A DNA stretch of 64,000 nt from Acetobacter ghanensis (GTDB taxonomy: Bacteria; Pseudomonadota; Alphaproteobacteria; Acetobacterales; Acetobacteraceae): the NCBI RefSeq assembly GCF_001499675.1, contig NZ_LN609302.1:1948896-2012895 (forward strand), given 5' to 3'. Positions 1 through 10,700 of the stretch are shown here, piece by piece (position 1 is the first letter of the stretch; every line of letters begins with the position of its first letter). The notes below the pieces were generated by a model that was not told where the DNA came from, made no database searches, and saw nothing but the letters and a program-made list of their open reading frames with translations. Position numbers and translations under genes: made by a program.

Positions 1-166
1 AATTGACCGACAGGAAAAGTTGACCAACCAGATAAAACATTATCTGGCTCAGAACGGGAACATCACCTTCCTAACGTTCCAAGGTGTGGATCATATGGGA
101 TCAGCCCGCAAGTTTTTCCATATTCAGGCAGCAAGGGACTGGCTGCTTGAGCAGGCCAAAACATAA
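1..166 (+). CDS. C-terminal fragment of an unidentified protein
   Basis: An open frame (second base of the window onward) runs into the window and ends with TAA at 164-166, giving about 54 C-terminal residues. It contains the short stretch FQGVDHMGSARKFF followed by an amphipathic end. A small-residue/His motif near the C terminus of a helical tail would suit the catalytic-His end of an alpha/beta-hydrolase, but this is a weak guess from a fragment. It lies on the same strand as the DUF3500 gene 60 bases downstream. The start is outside the window. Confidence 0.45.
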   Translation, partial: IDRQEKLTNQIKHYLAQNGNITFLTFQGVDHMGSARKFFHIQAARDWLLEQAKT

Positions 167-225
167 TCCTTTTCCAAGCCACATTTTACAACACACAGCA
201 TATAGCATCCAATATTACGAGATCA

Positions 226-1425
226 GTGCAAATGCGTAAGACATCTCTGCTACTGAGCAGCATCCTGCTCACCACCATGCCAGCCTTTGCCGAACAGGCC
301 ACCCCAAGCGCACCACCCGAACCAGAGCTGCAAAGTGCGACTGCAAAAACCACATCGCAGGCGGCGGCAGCGGGTCGGGCATTTCTGGCCACATTCGATG
401 CTAAAACCCGCGCGCAGGTACAGTTCCCGTTTACCACGCAAAAATCCGCAACATTGGCCCGCTTCCGCCGGAGCGCACCAGACCAGCCCTCTCTCCCTGC
501 TACGGATACACAAAATGCCACTCCAGCCCGGCAGGGTCCGGGTATGGGGCCGCCGGGCGGTTTTATTGGCGAGCAATATGGCACAGCCATCTGGTCCAAT
601 TATCCCGTAAGCGATGTCCCCCGTCCGGGTATGCAAATTGGAAAACTGACTGCCAACCAGAAAACTGCTGCATTCCACCTGCTGCAAACACTGCTCAGCG
701 CCAAAGGCTACCAGAAAGTGCAGGACATTATGGGGGCAGATCAGACGCTGGCGGATGAAGGAACGCCTTTTGCATCCGGCAAGGCGGTTTATACCATTGC
801 TATATTTGGCGAACCGTCTGAGAGCGCACCGTGGATGTTACAGTTCGGCGGCCACCATCTGGGCCTAAACATTGTAATTGACGGCCCTCATGGTTCCATG
901 ACCCCAACCCTGACCGGGGCTCAGCCTGCCCTCTATAAACGGGATGGCAAAACCGTACGTGTGCTAGCCGGGGAAAACGACAAAGCTTTTGCTCTACTGA
1001 ACGCCCTTACCCCCACCCAGCGAAAACAGGCCATCCTGCCTTATCAGGTCTCAGACCTTGTGCAGGGACCGGGGCATGATGGGGAAACCATAATACCAGA
1101 AGGTATTAAAGGATCTGCCCTGACAACAGACCAAAAGACATTACTCATAAGCATAATAGAAGAATGGGCGGGCATCATCAATCCGGCATATGCCGCGCCA
1201 CATTTGCAGAACATCCATCAAACACTGGATGAAACATGGTTTGCATGGAGCGGTCCGACAACGCACCTCCCCGACCATAACGGTTCGTCCTACTACCGTA
1301 TTCAGGGGCCTCATGTATTTATCGAGTTTTCACCACAGGGCGTAGGGGGCGACCCCACACTCCATGTGCATACAATATATAGGGACCCAGCCAACAGCTA
1401 CGGCAGCCAGTTTACAAAACCATGA
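226..1425 (+). CDS. Secreted DUF3500 domain protein
   Basis: The 399-residue protein begins with a clear Sec signal peptide (basic MRKTS, a leucine-rich core, and an AFA cleavage site near residue 22), so it should be periplasmic or secreted. After a low-complexity Ala/Gln/Pro linker, the rest matches my recollection of the DUF3500 family. The main signs are the MLQFGGHHLGLNIVI segment, the GPHGSMTPTLTG segment, a long helical middle and the C-terminal GPHVFIEFSPQGVGG segment. The His-rich GGHH and HVHTIYRD patches could bind a metal or cofactor, but the biochemical role of DUF3500 is not established. Its stop overlaps the start of the next gene by four bases (ATGA), so the two are probably translated together. 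Family assignment is fairly sure; function is unknown. Confidence 0.8.
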   Translation: MQMRKTSLLLSSILLTTMPAFAEQATPSAPPEPELQSATAKTTSQAAAAGRAFLATFDAKTRAQVQFPFTTQKSATLARFRRSAPDQPSLPATDTQNATPARQGPGMGPPGGFIGEQYGTAIWSNYPVSDVPRPGMQIGKLTANQKTAAFHLLQTLLSAKGYQKVQDIMGADQTLADEGTPFASGKAVYTIAIFGEPSESAPWMLQFGGHHLGLNIVIDGPHGSMTPTLTGAQPALYKRDGKTVRVLAGENDKAFALLNALTPTQRKQAILPYQVSDLVQGPGHDGETIIPEGIKGSALTTDQKTLLISIIEEWAGIINPAYAAPHLQNIHQTLDETWFAWSGPTTHLPDHNGSSYYRIQGPHVFIEFSPQGVGGDPTLHVHTIYRDPANSYGSQFTKP

Positions 1426-1967
1426 CCGGAAACCGATCAGCCCTGCTCATCTCCTGCGCCGCCCTATTTTTTTCCACAGCGGCTTCTGCTCATAGGTTGG
1501 ATGAATACCTGCAGGCCACGACCATTAACGTCACGCGGCACCATATTTCACTACAACTGCGCCTGACGCCGGGCGTGGACGTGGCACCGTCTGTGATGCG
1601 CCAGATAGACCAGAATAATGATGGTCAGTTTTCCATGGCCGAGCAGCAGGCTTATCGTGCACGCCTCCTGCAATCCTTGACTTTGACCATGAATGGCAAA
1701 GCTGTTGCTTTGTCAGCAAGCAGCATGACCTTCCCGCCCCCCCAGTCCATACAAAAAGGGACTGGGGTTATAGACCTTCAACTTAACGCAACAGCCGAAC
1801 TCAAGGCTGGGACCTACACGTTAGTGTACCATAATCGCGGCATGGGGGCAGAAACAGCGTGGCTCGTAAACTGCCTTGTGCCACAGGACCCGGATATACA
1901 CGTGGTTCAACAAACACGCTCTGCCGATCAATCCCGCTACACGCTCCAGCTGGCCATTGCCTCCTAA
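1422..1967 (+). CDS. Secreted small EF-hand protein with HupE-like N terminus
   Basis: This 181-residue product has a signal peptide ending around ASA (residue 23). The mature N terminus reads HRLDEYLQAT, as in the extracytoplasmic domain of HupE/UreJ-type membrane proteins, but the membrane part of that family is absent. Residues 63-74 form a canonical EF-hand loop (D-x-N-x-D-G-x-x-S-x-x-E), so calcium or another divalent metal is a plausible ligand. The rest looks like a beta-rich domain. The start overlaps the DUF3500 stop as ATGA, indicating translational coupling and a shared role. Either a true single-domain protein or a HupE derivative that lost its transporter half would fit. The function is inferred only from the motif. 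Confidence 0.65.
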   Translation: MTGNRSALLISCAALFFSTAASAHRLDEYLQATTINVTRHHISLQLRLTPGVDVAPSVMRQIDQNNDGQFSMAEQQAYRARLLQSLTLTMNGKAVALSASSMTFPPPQSIQKGTGVIDLQLNATAELKAGTYTLVYHNRGMGAETAWLVNCLVPQDPDIHVVQQTRSADQSRYTLQLAIAS

Positions 1968-1978
1968 CGTGGTCACGG

Positions 1979-2012
1979 GGGAGAGAGGCAACCATAAGCT
2001 TGCCTCTCTCCC
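1979..2012. terminator. Bidirectional hairpin terminator
   Basis: A perfect 13-bp inverted repeat (GGGAGAGAGGCAA with its complement) encloses an 8-base loop. It sits exactly between the convergent EF-hand gene (plus) and the siderophore receptor (minus), so it probably ends both transcripts. A strong U-tract is lacking on both sides. Confidence 0.75.
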
Positions 2013-2020
2013 TACATCGT

Positions 2021-4240
2021 TTACCAGCTATATCCTATGCTGGCCTGCGCGTTCCGGCGCTCGCCGTAATAGCAGTAACCTCCGACCGCACCATCGGCAA
2101 AACAGTTGGCAATATAGTTCTTGTCAAACAGGTTACGCACATTGGCCGAAACCTTCCATCCGTGTAGCGAATGAGACACATTTGACAGGTCATAAGAGAT
2201 AGACGCATCAAATAGTGCGTATTGTGGGAGCCATACGCTGCCATCCTGCAACTCGCCACCATACGTCTTGGCGGCGTACCGCATACCGCCCCCAAAACCA
2301 AAACCTTTCAGCTTTCCAGAGGGCATTGTGTAAAATGCAAACAGAGAAGCATTCCCTTTGCCCGACTGAATCAACGGTTTTCCGGTAGAGTCATCCTTGA
2401 CCTTTTGCACACTGATGGCAGCAGTCAGCATAAGATTATGGAACGGCTCCGCATGTGCCTCAAATTCAAACCCATCGGAATGCACCAACCCGCTTTGTAC
2501 GTAGTCCCCAATAGCACCAACAGACACAAGCACATTACTCTGCTCAATATGGAAACCTGCTGCGGTGAACAATAAGGACGTGCCGGGCAGTTGATACTTC
2601 ACTCCGCCTTCAAGCTGTTTACCAATAGATGGGCTTGCCTGATGCGTGGTGACACCATCGGGATTATACACATTCCCCACCTGTGGCTGGAAAGAGGTGG
2701 AGTAGCTGATATACGGCGCCAACCCAAAATCGAAATGGTAAAGCCCCGATGCACGCCATGTGATCTGGCTGGAGTTCTGCCGCTCATTGGTCGGATCAAT
2801 ATATTGGATCCGATGAGCATGGTACCAATCGTTACGGAGACTGCCCGTCAGAATAAAACGACGCCAGCGGATTTCATCCTGCGCATAAACACCAATCTGC
2901 TGCGTGCTGGTCACATAGTTTTCTGCCGGTGTCATAGCCGGTATGGCCATGTGATAATCAGGGTGCAGAACATCCAGATCTGGTGCATCCCCTATAAATT
3001 CATTATCCACGGATTTCTGCTGCATATAGTCAAATCCGACCATAAGCGTGTGGTGCAGCTGCCCAGTGCGGACACGCCCCTTGAACTGACTATCAAAAGC
3101 CAGATTATGGTTATGTTCCTTGGCACCGTATGCGCCCCGGCTTAGCATATTGCCGCTGGTCAGGTCGCTACTGTCATAATCACCGTAATTGTACACACTA
3201 CGATAATCAGTCATAATATCATCATAGCGACCGCGCGTGCTAAAGCTCCAGTCGTTGTTAAAACGATGGTTGAAAATGTAGGTTATGGCCCCTTGCTTGC
3301 GGTTAAATTTTTCAGACGGGACATCCCCATCGTAAAAATTGCGTGGCAGATAGCCGAATGATCCGGGACGGAGAGACCCAACCAGCGGAACACCGCCGTA
3401 GGAGCCGCTCTCCGGGTCATACTGATAATTGCCCAACAGGGTCAGAGTTGTTGGCCCATCCCCACCAAACGTAAAGGACGGACTGATGCTAAAGCGCCGG
3501 CTACCCGTTCTGCTAAGCTGCGTATGCTGCCCGTTAACGGTGCCATAGAGCCTGTAACGGACAAGACCATTATCCGTTGCAAAACCACCAACATCGGCAT
3601 CAACACGGTAAAGATCGAACATCCCGCCGGTTGTTCCCACATCGCCATAAAACTTCTGGTCAGTTGGTAACTTGCTGGACAGCGCCGTCAGACCACCGGG
3701 ACTGGACTGCCCATAAAGGGCCGAAGCCGGCCCTTTGAGTAGTTCAACGCGATCCAGACGGAACGTATCTGTCTGGGCAACGGCAAATCCTGTTGGGCTA
3801 TCCTGGACTTTCAGCCCATCCAAAAAGGTTGGCACCGTAAACCCACGCAGATCGAACAGGTCATAACGCGTGCCCTCCCCGCCGCGGGTATCTGCCGTTA
3901 CACCGGCAGCATAACGCACGGCCTGATTGAGAGTCAGAACCCCACGGGCATCCATCTCATCGCGGCTGATGACCGTGACGGACTGCGCTGTCTCAACGAG
4001 TGGCGTATTTGTTTTGGTCGCGGAGGACGCCATGATAGACGCGCGGCGACCACGCACTTCAACCAGTTCATCCTGTATGGCGCTCGCCTTGGATGCTTTG
4101 GCGGCAGCGTTTCTCGCTGCTACGGTTTCCGACTGGCCGGAATTATCTGCTTTTTTCTCCTGATCTGCGGCCAATGCTGCATCGCTCAGAATAAACGAGA
4201 AAAAAACCGTATAAATAATTTTGCTGCGCTTCATACCCAA
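2021..4240 (-). CDS. TonB-dependent siderophore receptor
   Basis: The 739-residue outer-membrane protein starts with a signal peptide (MKRSKIIYTVFFSFILS...ALA). It has a TonB plug domain at roughly residues 75-190 (typical VETAQSVTVISRDEMDARG, VRYAAGV and FLDGLKV segments, then RVELLKGPASALYGQSSPGG) and a 22-strand barrel ending in the aromatic terminus ASIGYSW. This is the FhuA/FpvA-like ferric-siderophore class (TonB-siderophore subfamily). It imports a ferric chelate using TonB-ExbB-ExbD energy; no biosynthesis genes are nearby, so it likely serves a foreign siderophore. An AraC regulator is encoded just upstream on the same strand, a common pairing in which the regulator senses the imported siderophore. 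The ligand cannot be inferred. Start chosen at the first Met; Met3 is an alternative. Confidence 0.92.
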   Translation of the reverse strand: MGMKRSKIIYTVFFSFILSDAALAADQEKKADNSGQSETVAARNAAAKASKASAIQDELVEVRGRRASIMASSATKTNTPLVETAQSVTVISRDEMDARGVLTLNQAVRYAAGVTADTRGGEGTRYDLFDLRGFTVPTFLDGLKVQDSPTGFAVAQTDTFRLDRVELLKGPASALYGQSSPGGLTALSSKLPTDQKFYGDVGTTGGMFDLYRVDADVGGFATDNGLVRYRLYGTVNGQHTQLSRTGSRRFSISPSFTFGGDGPTTLTLLGNYQYDPESGSYGGVPLVGSLRPGSFGYLPRNFYDGDVPSEKFNRKQGAITYIFNHRFNNDWSFSTRGRYDDIMTDYRSVYNYGDYDSSDLTSGNMLSRGAYGAKEHNHNLAFDSQFKGRVRTGQLHHTLMVGFDYMQQKSVDNEFIGDAPDLDVLHPDYHMAIPAMTPAENYVTSTQQIGVYAQDEIRWRRFILTGSLRNDWYHAHRIQYIDPTNERQNSSQITWRASGLYHFDFGLAPYISYSTSFQPQVGNVYNPDGVTTHQASPSIGKQLEGGVKYQLPGTSLLFTAAGFHIEQSNVLVSVGAIGDYVQSGLVHSDGFEFEAHAEPFHNLMLTAAISVQKVKDDSTGKPLIQSGKGNASLFAFYTMPSGKLKGFGFGGGMRYAAKTYGGELQDGSVWLPQYALFDASISYDLSNVSHSLHGWKVSANVRNLFDKNYIANCFADGAVGGYCYYGERRNAQASIGYSW

Positions 4241-4290
4241 CTCGTTTTGTGACCGGCTTCTCCTTCCGGAGTGGCAGCTATCGGCATTTT

Positions 4291-4345
4291 TGTTAATAAT
4301 GATACTTAATTGCGCTCCTATCCATGTTCGGAATGAGTATCAAGT
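4291..4345 (-). promoter_or_regulatory. Fur-like AT-rich sites before the receptor gene
   Basis: Upstream of the receptor start, the interval holds TTAATAATGATACTTAA (about 4293-4309) and, further up, AATGAGTATCA. Both resemble imperfect Fur-box half-sites (NAT repeats such as AATGATA). This is consistent with iron repression of the receptor, but the match is partial and was judged by eye. Confidence 0.4.
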
Positions 4346-4506
4346 AGAGCGTCAAGCATTGGCCCAAACACGATAGAATTCTGCCTGAACGCCAAAGTCC
4401 GGTTGCCGAACATCTGCAACCGGTTTTCATTAACCCCGTCTGGGGCCTGCTTTGGTTTGAAGCAAAAAAGAAGCCGCTACTGGCTTACCTTCTGCACCAC
4501 GCCCAA

Positions 4507-5289
4507 TTACGGAAGTGGTGCCGGTATTGAACTGAAGCGGAGTGAACTGGGGGCCACGCCGAATGTGCGATGGAACATTGTGCTAAAACTGCCTGCGTTG
4601 TCATACCCGAGGTCAAACGCCACTTTGGCAATTGATTGCCCGGCCGCAATCCGTGAGGCGGCCTCAACCACCCGCACCCGACGACGCCATGCCGCAAAAC
4701 CCATGCCCATTTCCTGCTGGAAAAGGCGGGTAAAAGTGCGGCGTGCCATGCCAGCCTCGCGGGCCCAATAATCAATATCGTGCCCATCTCCCGGTTGCGC
4801 AATAATTGCTTCGCAAACCCGCCGCAACCGATGGTCAGATGGAAAAAGCAGCCTTTCAGCTATGCGCCGCCCTCGCCTTACTTCGTCTACCAAAAGCCGA
4901 GCAATAGCGGACATGCGTTCATCCATGGTAAACTGGAAGGTCATCGCGATAATCTCATCCACCAACCCACGGATGAGGGAAGATGCTTCAAACATCTTGC
5001 TCGGCAGCAGGTCCGGTCCGATCAGACTGGAGTCAACGTAAACAACCTGAAAAGCCAGATCAGTCCGACAGGTTGCCTGATGGAGTGTATTAGCCGGAAG
5101 CCACATACCCTGACCCGGCCCGAGCACAAAGCTCTCATCCTGAGTGTTGATCGTCACGCTGCCTGCCAAAAACAACGATAACTGTGCCCGATCATGCACA
5201 TGGAACGCATCAACAAAGCCACCAGTATAACAATCTGCAAACCCCACGACGGGCGGGGGATGATGTGGCAGGTCGGCTGTACGCTTCAT
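4507..5289 (-). CDS. AraC family transcriptional regulator
   Basis: The protein has an N-terminal cupin-like ligand-binding half (HVHDRAQLSLFLAGSV, a GPGQGMWLPANTLHQA turn) and a C-terminal AraC double helix-turn-helix (REAGMARRTFTRLFQQE, then VAFDLGYDNAGSFSTMFHR...FGVAPSSLR). It should be a cytoplasmic DNA-binding activator or repressor. It lies directly upstream of, and on the same strand as, the siderophore receptor, so regulation of that receptor is the likely job, as for other AraC regulators of TonB receptors. I prefer the ATG at 5289. The frame stays open to a TTG at 5352, which has a GGAGG about 14 bases upstream; the longer form (281 residues) is therefore possible. Confidence 0.85.
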   Translation of the reverse strand: MKRTADLPHHPPPVVGFADCYTGGFVDAFHVHDRAQLSLFLAGSVTINTQDESFVLGPGQGMWLPANTLHQATCRTDLAFQVVYVDSSLIGPDLLPSKMFEASSLIRGLVDEIIAMTFQFTMDERMSAIARLLVDEVRRGRRIAERLLFPSDHRLRRVCEAIIAQPGDGHDIDYWAREAGMARRTFTRLFQQEMGMGFAAWRRRVRVVEAASRIAAGQSIAKVAFDLGYDNAGSFSTMFHRTFGVAPSSLRFSSIPAPLP

Positions 5290-5766
5290 AATATTATGAT
5301 CCAGTCCATTTCTGACAACATCCCCTAATGAACAGCTCCGGGTTAAGCGCAAAAATTACTCTTGCTCCTCCAAGAAGGCATCAGGCCTGCGAGAACGATA
5401 CACGGAACTCTCGGCTCATCTCGCTCTCTATTTCTTACAAAAAGTATAATCCGTCAGAAACATGGACAGGTGCCATACACTCCAACAAAAATGAGCACAA
5501 CATCAATATGATAACGGCGGACAGAATACCAATGGGCATAATAAATGGACACATACATGCATAGACTTTTTGACCATGGAAACTTTTTAATCGTCCCTAG
5601 CGTTTCCTAATATAGAATTAAGTTAATTAGCCGACATTACCACAACCATTACAGTACATATAAAAATAAAAATCGTTATAATTCAATATTTTAAAACGAT
5701 ATTATTACTTATTAAATTCCATAAGAAATATCTACTAAAAAACAAGATCCATGAAGGACGTCACAC
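5290..5766. other. Intergenic region between AraC gene and ndvB
   Basis: About 480 bases without a convincing gene, strikingly AT-rich towards the right. It should carry the promoters of the minus-strand AraC gene and of the glucan synthase gene, whose ribosome binding site is AAGGACG just before the ATG. I see no clear hairpin or operator. Confidence 0.5.
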
Positions 5767-7704
5767 ATGACTGCTTTTTTCAAAAAAAAGTCTGCTCCTA
5801 TTTTATTGTGGCAGGATGATGCAATCATTCGGTCTGATTTTCTTGGTGTGGACCAAATTTTGCTCCACGCACAGGAACTCTCCCATGCTCACGCAAATTC
5901 ACTTTTCAGCCACAAAAATAATTTTTTGATCGAAAGATTAAATAATAACGCAAAAACACTTCTGCAATCCAATATCCTTCTCTCTCAGGCATCATTAAAT
6001 GGGGACCAAATTACGCCTGCGGCAGAGTGGTTTATTGATAACTACTACTTTATGAATGCACAGATACAGAACATAAAATTCGACTTACCTCCTTCTTATT
6101 ATAATGATCTTCCAAAAATTTCAGATGGACCATTTGCTCATCTGCCGCGCGTTTTCGAAATTTCCTGGGCTTTGGTCGCACAGGCAGACAGTAATATTGA
6201 CCCAAAAACAATATGTTTGTTTTTAAATGCTTATCAGGAAAGAAGCCCTCTTTTAATCAGAGAAATATGGGCGCTTCCTACGCAGCTTCAGATTATTCTC
6301 ATTGAAAACCTGCGACGCATTTCGGTAAAAATTTGTCAAAACCTCAAGGACCGTGAACAGGCAAACCATCTTGCCAATACTTTGCTGCCCGATGCCCACT
6401 TTAACAATACCAGAATACTGAAAACCCTCTCCAAAATTGATACAGAAACATTAAGTTCGACATTTCTCGTTCAATTTGCCCACCAGTTGCGAGGGCGGGA
6501 CCCGCAAAGGGACCCTGCATTTTTATGGCTGGACGGTTTACTGCAAGAAAAAGGAACAGATATCGAGCATCTTGTGCACAACGAGCTGCAAGAACAAAGT
6601 GCTCTCAACGCAACCATTCGCAACATTATTACCAGTATGCGTTTAACCCGAAATCTGGATTGGAATACCATTGTTGAGAAGACAAGCGCTGTAAGCAAAA
6701 TACTTTTTAAATATAATAATTTTTCAGAAATGGATTTATCCACACGAAATTTGTATAGCAAATCCATAGAAACCATTGCCAGAGGATGCCCCTACTCCGA
6801 ATGCGAGGTTGCAGACAAAGCTGTCTCCCTCGCGGCCTCAGCAAGCCTTGCTGAACATGTAGCCCCGCGCCAGAGTGACCCCGGTTATTACCTTTTGGCA
6901 GAAGGTCGCCCCTACTTTGAGGCCGAACTCCAGTATCACGCCCCCATAGGGCTAAAGGTCGAGAGCGCGTGCCGCCGTTGCGGCATAACTGGCTACAGTC
7001 TCTCCGTTGCAACCCTATCCCTCCTGCTTATTCTGATCCCTCTTTACCTCATGAGCTGGAGCTTTATCTCCCTTTATGCTGTTACTTTTATAATATTAGG
7101 ATTTATTCCAACAACTGATGTCATTGTAACATGCCTCAACCATTTTTTATTGTGGGCTATTAAAGTCTCTGAACTTCCAGCACTAGAATTAAAGCGAGGA
7201 GTGCCAACGGATTTACGGACCCTTGTTGTTGTCCCCACGCTACTAACTCGGCGCTCTTCCATCCATGCAATGGTAAACCGCCTGGAAAAACACTATCTGG
7301 CCAGCCGGGATGGAGATATTTATTTTGCCCTTCTTACCGACTGGACAGACTCTCCGACAGAAACACGCGCCGGTGACTGGGACATTCTTAATGTCGCCAT
7401 ACAGGAAATTACACGCCTGAATCAGACTTACCCTTTGGAAGAAGCCGGGCAACGCTTTCTTCTTCTCCACCGCAAACGCCAGTGGAGCGAAAGTGAAGAA
7501 AAATGGATTGGGTGGGAACGTAAACGGGGAAAATTACATGAACTCAACCGACTATTAAGAAACGCTTCAGACACAAGTTTTATAAATCTGTCTGAGCAAA
7601 CAATACCGCACAATGTACGCTATGTTGTAACTGTTGATTCTGATACCCGTTTGCCTCATGAAACCGTGAGACGGCTGGTCGCAAAAAATTGCTCACCCCC
7701 TTAA
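5767..7704 (+). CDS. ndvB: NdvB segment 1: N-terminal and start of glycosyltransferase domain
   Basis: This 645-residue piece holds the long helical N-terminal region. Around residues 415-460 come hydrophobic segments (LSVATLSLLLILIPLYLMSW and a following helix) that should span the inner membrane. The start of the GT84-type glucosyltransferase domain follows, with the nucleotide-sugar signature VVTVDSDTRLP (DxD) near residue 625. The last residues, NCSPP, are out-of-frame reading after the A6 run; the true sequence continues in the next frame as IAHPLNNAYFDP. The start has AAGGACG about 9 bases upstream. The 5' part is visibly more AT-rich than the rest of the gene. Confidence 0.8.
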   Translation: MTAFFKKKSAPILLWQDDAIIRSDFLGVDQILLHAQELSHAHANSLFSHKNNFLIERLNNNAKTLLQSNILLSQASLNGDQITPAAEWFIDNYYFMNAQIQNIKFDLPPSYYNDLPKISDGPFAHLPRVFEISWALVAQADSNIDPKTICLFLNAYQERSPLLIREIWALPTQLQIILIENLRRISVKICQNLKDREQANHLANTLLPDAHFNNTRILKTLSKIDTETLSSTFLVQFAHQLRGRDPQRDPAFLWLDGLLQEKGTDIEHLVHNELQEQSALNATIRNIITSMRLTRNLDWNTIVEKTSAVSKILFKYNNFSEMDLSTRNLYSKSIETIARGCPYSECEVADKAVSLAASASLAEHVAPRQSDPGYYLLAEGRPYFEAELQYHAPIGLKVESACRRCGITGYSLSVATLSLLLILIPLYLMSWSFISLYAVTFIILGFIPTTDVIVTCLNHFLLWAIKVSELPALELKRGVPTDLRTLVVVPTLLTRRSSIHAMVNRLEKHYLASRDGDIYFALLTDWTDSPTETRAGDWDILNVAIQEITRLNQTYPLEEAGQRFLLLHRKRQWSESEEKWIGWERKRGKLHELNRLLRNASDTSFINLSEQTIPHNVRYVVTVDSDTRLPHETVRRLVAKNCSPP

Positions 7705-10700
7705 TAATGCATATTTTGATCCCACCCTCGGTCGGGTTACCGAAGGCTACGCCGTTCTTCAGCCTCGCGTTACACCGTCCTTACCAGAAGCTTGGAAAAG
7801 CACTCTTCTGCAAAGAGTCTTCTCCAGCCCCAATGGCATAGAACCCTATACTGCCGCAGTATCCGATTTATATCAGGATATGTTTTCAGAAGGTTCATTC
7901 GCAGGAAAAGGCATTTATGAAATCGATACTTTTGAATCTGCACTAGCCAATAAAATACCGGAAGGGACATTACTCAGTCACGATCTGTTTGAAGGCGTTT
8001 TTGCACGTTCCGGATTGGTCACTGACATTGAAGTTATAGAAGAGTTCCCAACTGATTATCTGGTCTTTGCAGCACGCCTGCATCGCTGGGTGCGTGGAGA
8101 CTGGCAACTGCTGCCATGGATCTTTTCGTGGATGGGGCTCTGCCCAACCATTCGATGGAAACCACAGCCCCTTGCGGGCATTGCGCGCTGGAAAATGCTG
8201 GACAATCTGCGCCGCAGTTTATCTGCTCCAACAGCGATTACGGCCCTGTTCGCAGGATGGATGCTTGATTTTCACAGTGCTTGTATCTGGAGCTTTTATA
8301 TTTTTTCTACCTTAGCTATTCCGCCAACCCTACCTCTTTTGGTTGATATAGTCAGACGCAGGAAAGGCGAAACGGCTTTAAGTTATTTTTCTCTTCTTGC
8401 CATCAATATCAAACGTGCTGCTCTCACAATCGGGCTAAGTTTTACATTTCTGGCTGATCAGGCCTGTATGATGGGAGATGCCATAGTAAGAACGTTAGGA
8501 CGTGTTTTTATAACCCGTAAACACCTTCTTCAATGGGTTACCGCCGCACAAACTGCCGATGCCCCCAAGGAAGCAGTAACCGGATACATCCGCCACATGA
8601 GTGGAGCCATTTTGCTTACCTGTGCCGCTGTGGGCATGATGTTCCTTGCCTCCCCACTGATCTGGCTTATCATTCTTCCATTTGCTCTAAGTTGGTGGCT
8701 GTCACCAATTATTGCGTGGAAAACAAGCCAGTACAGCGCCTCTGCCCGTAGGTTGGAAGCGACTGATGCCGAAAGTGTTTTTATGCGTATGCAGGCACGC
8801 AGAACATGGCGTTATTTTGAAACATTCGTTTCGGAAGCAGATCACTGGTTGCCACCGGATAACTTTCAGGAAACACCTGAACCTCTTATAGCGCACCGAA
8901 CATCTCCCACAAATATGGGACTGTACCTTCTATCCGTGGCCGCAGCTTGCGATTTTGGGTGGATTGGCCTTGCCGATGCCGCATCGCGGCTGAACATGAC
9001 CCTTAACACTATGCAACAACTTCCACGTTTTAGAGGACATTTTTATAACTGGTATAATACAAAAACGCTTTCACCATTACCTCCCATTTATGTCTCAACT
9101 GTGGATAGCGGCAACCTTGCTGGCCACCTGATCACACTCGCCCGCGCCTGCGAAGAGTGGACACAGGCAGGACGACGAACCGATACATGGAAACTCGGTA
9201 TGCGAGACGCCCTGACTCTGGCGCTCGAAAATATCCGCTCTGATGAGAATACTTTTGAACTCTCCGAACTATCTTACCTCATCGCAACACTTTTGCATGA
9301 CCTGAAAAGTGACCATGCCAGTCAGGTCATGCTGATCCATCGAGTACAGATGCTCATTAGCCGGGCGGAAGAATGGGCGCATCTATTTAACAAAAAAACA
9401 GCGACGAGTAGTGCGGAGAATCTTCCCCCTCCGGGAACCAAAACGGATACCCTCCTCTTCTGGCTCCGTGCTGCACGGGACTGCATTCAAAGTGAACGTA
9501 AGGATATGGAAGCAGAACCTCTCCTTTACGAACAACTTCACGCAATTGCTGAATGCGCACGCACCATGGCGTTGGCTATGGATTTTGGTTTTTTACGGAA
9601 TAGCGAACGCAAGCTGCTCTCCATTGGTTTTTCCGTCAACGAAGGCACTCTGGACAACAACTGTTATGACCTTTTGGCATCAGAAGCGCGTCTTGCGGTG
9701 TTCTTTGCCATTGCAAAGGAAGACATCCCCGCCTGGAAGTGGTTCCGCCTCGGCAGACCTCTTGCCGCTGTTGCTCATGGAGCTGCACTGGTCTCGTGGT
9801 CCGGTTCCATGTTTGAATATCTGATGCCATCTCTTATTATGGCCGCACCTTTTGACAGCCTTCTTGAAGAAACCAGCCGTCAGGTCGTCCAGCGGCAGAT
9901 CGAATATGGACGATTTTGTGGAGTGCCTTGGGGCATTTCAGAATCAGCTTATAACGCCCGAGACCTCGACTACAATTACCAATACTCCAATTTTGGCGTA
10001 CCGGGTCTTGGTATCAAACGTGGCTTGGCGCTGGATCTGGTCGTAGCGCCCTATGCAACCGCTCTGGCCGCAATGGTTGACGCCCAACAGGCTGCGGACA
10101 ACTTTCTGGCGCTACAACAAGCTGGCGCCCAAGGCACTTACGGATTTTACGAAGCGCTCGATTATACAAAAACGCGCCTGTCGCCCGGAAAGTCTGTCTC
10201 CATCATCCGGTCGTATATGGCGCATCACCAAGGCATGACCATTCTTGCAATAGCCGACACAGTGCTAAAAGGTGTGATGCGGGCACGCTTTCATGCTGAA
10301 CCCATGATTGGAGCAGCGGATTTACTTCTGCAGGAACGTCCCCCTACCCGCGGCGCCATTATAACTCCTCTTAAAGAAGAAAAATTTGTCCCTGCACTTC
10401 AAACCGCGCAGTTGCAGCCCGGCGGTCGGCATGTGCAAACAGCCAAAACAAACACGCCGGTCACTCATCTTCTGTCAAACGGTCGCTACAGCGTTATGCT
10501 GACCGCTGCGGGCTCAGGATACAGCAAATGGGGCAATCAGGCTGTAACCCGCTGGAGGCAGGACCCCACGTGTGACAATTGGGGAAGTTATATTTATATA
10601 CAGCACACTGGTAGCCAGCACTTCTGGACCGCCGGGCAGCAACCTGCTGGTACGGATGTCCAGCATTATGACGTCATATTCAAAGAAGACCGTGCGACCT

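Noticed and set aside
2591..3145. A 184-residue plus-strand frame opposite the siderophore receptor
   Set aside because: Antisense to the receptor's barrel region, without ribosome site or recognisable motif.
7683..7695. Programmed ribosomal frameshift in ndvB
   Set aside because: The needed shift is +1 at an A6 run, whereas A-rich slippery sites normally give -1; no stimulatory structure is seen, and NdvB proteins are not known to use one.
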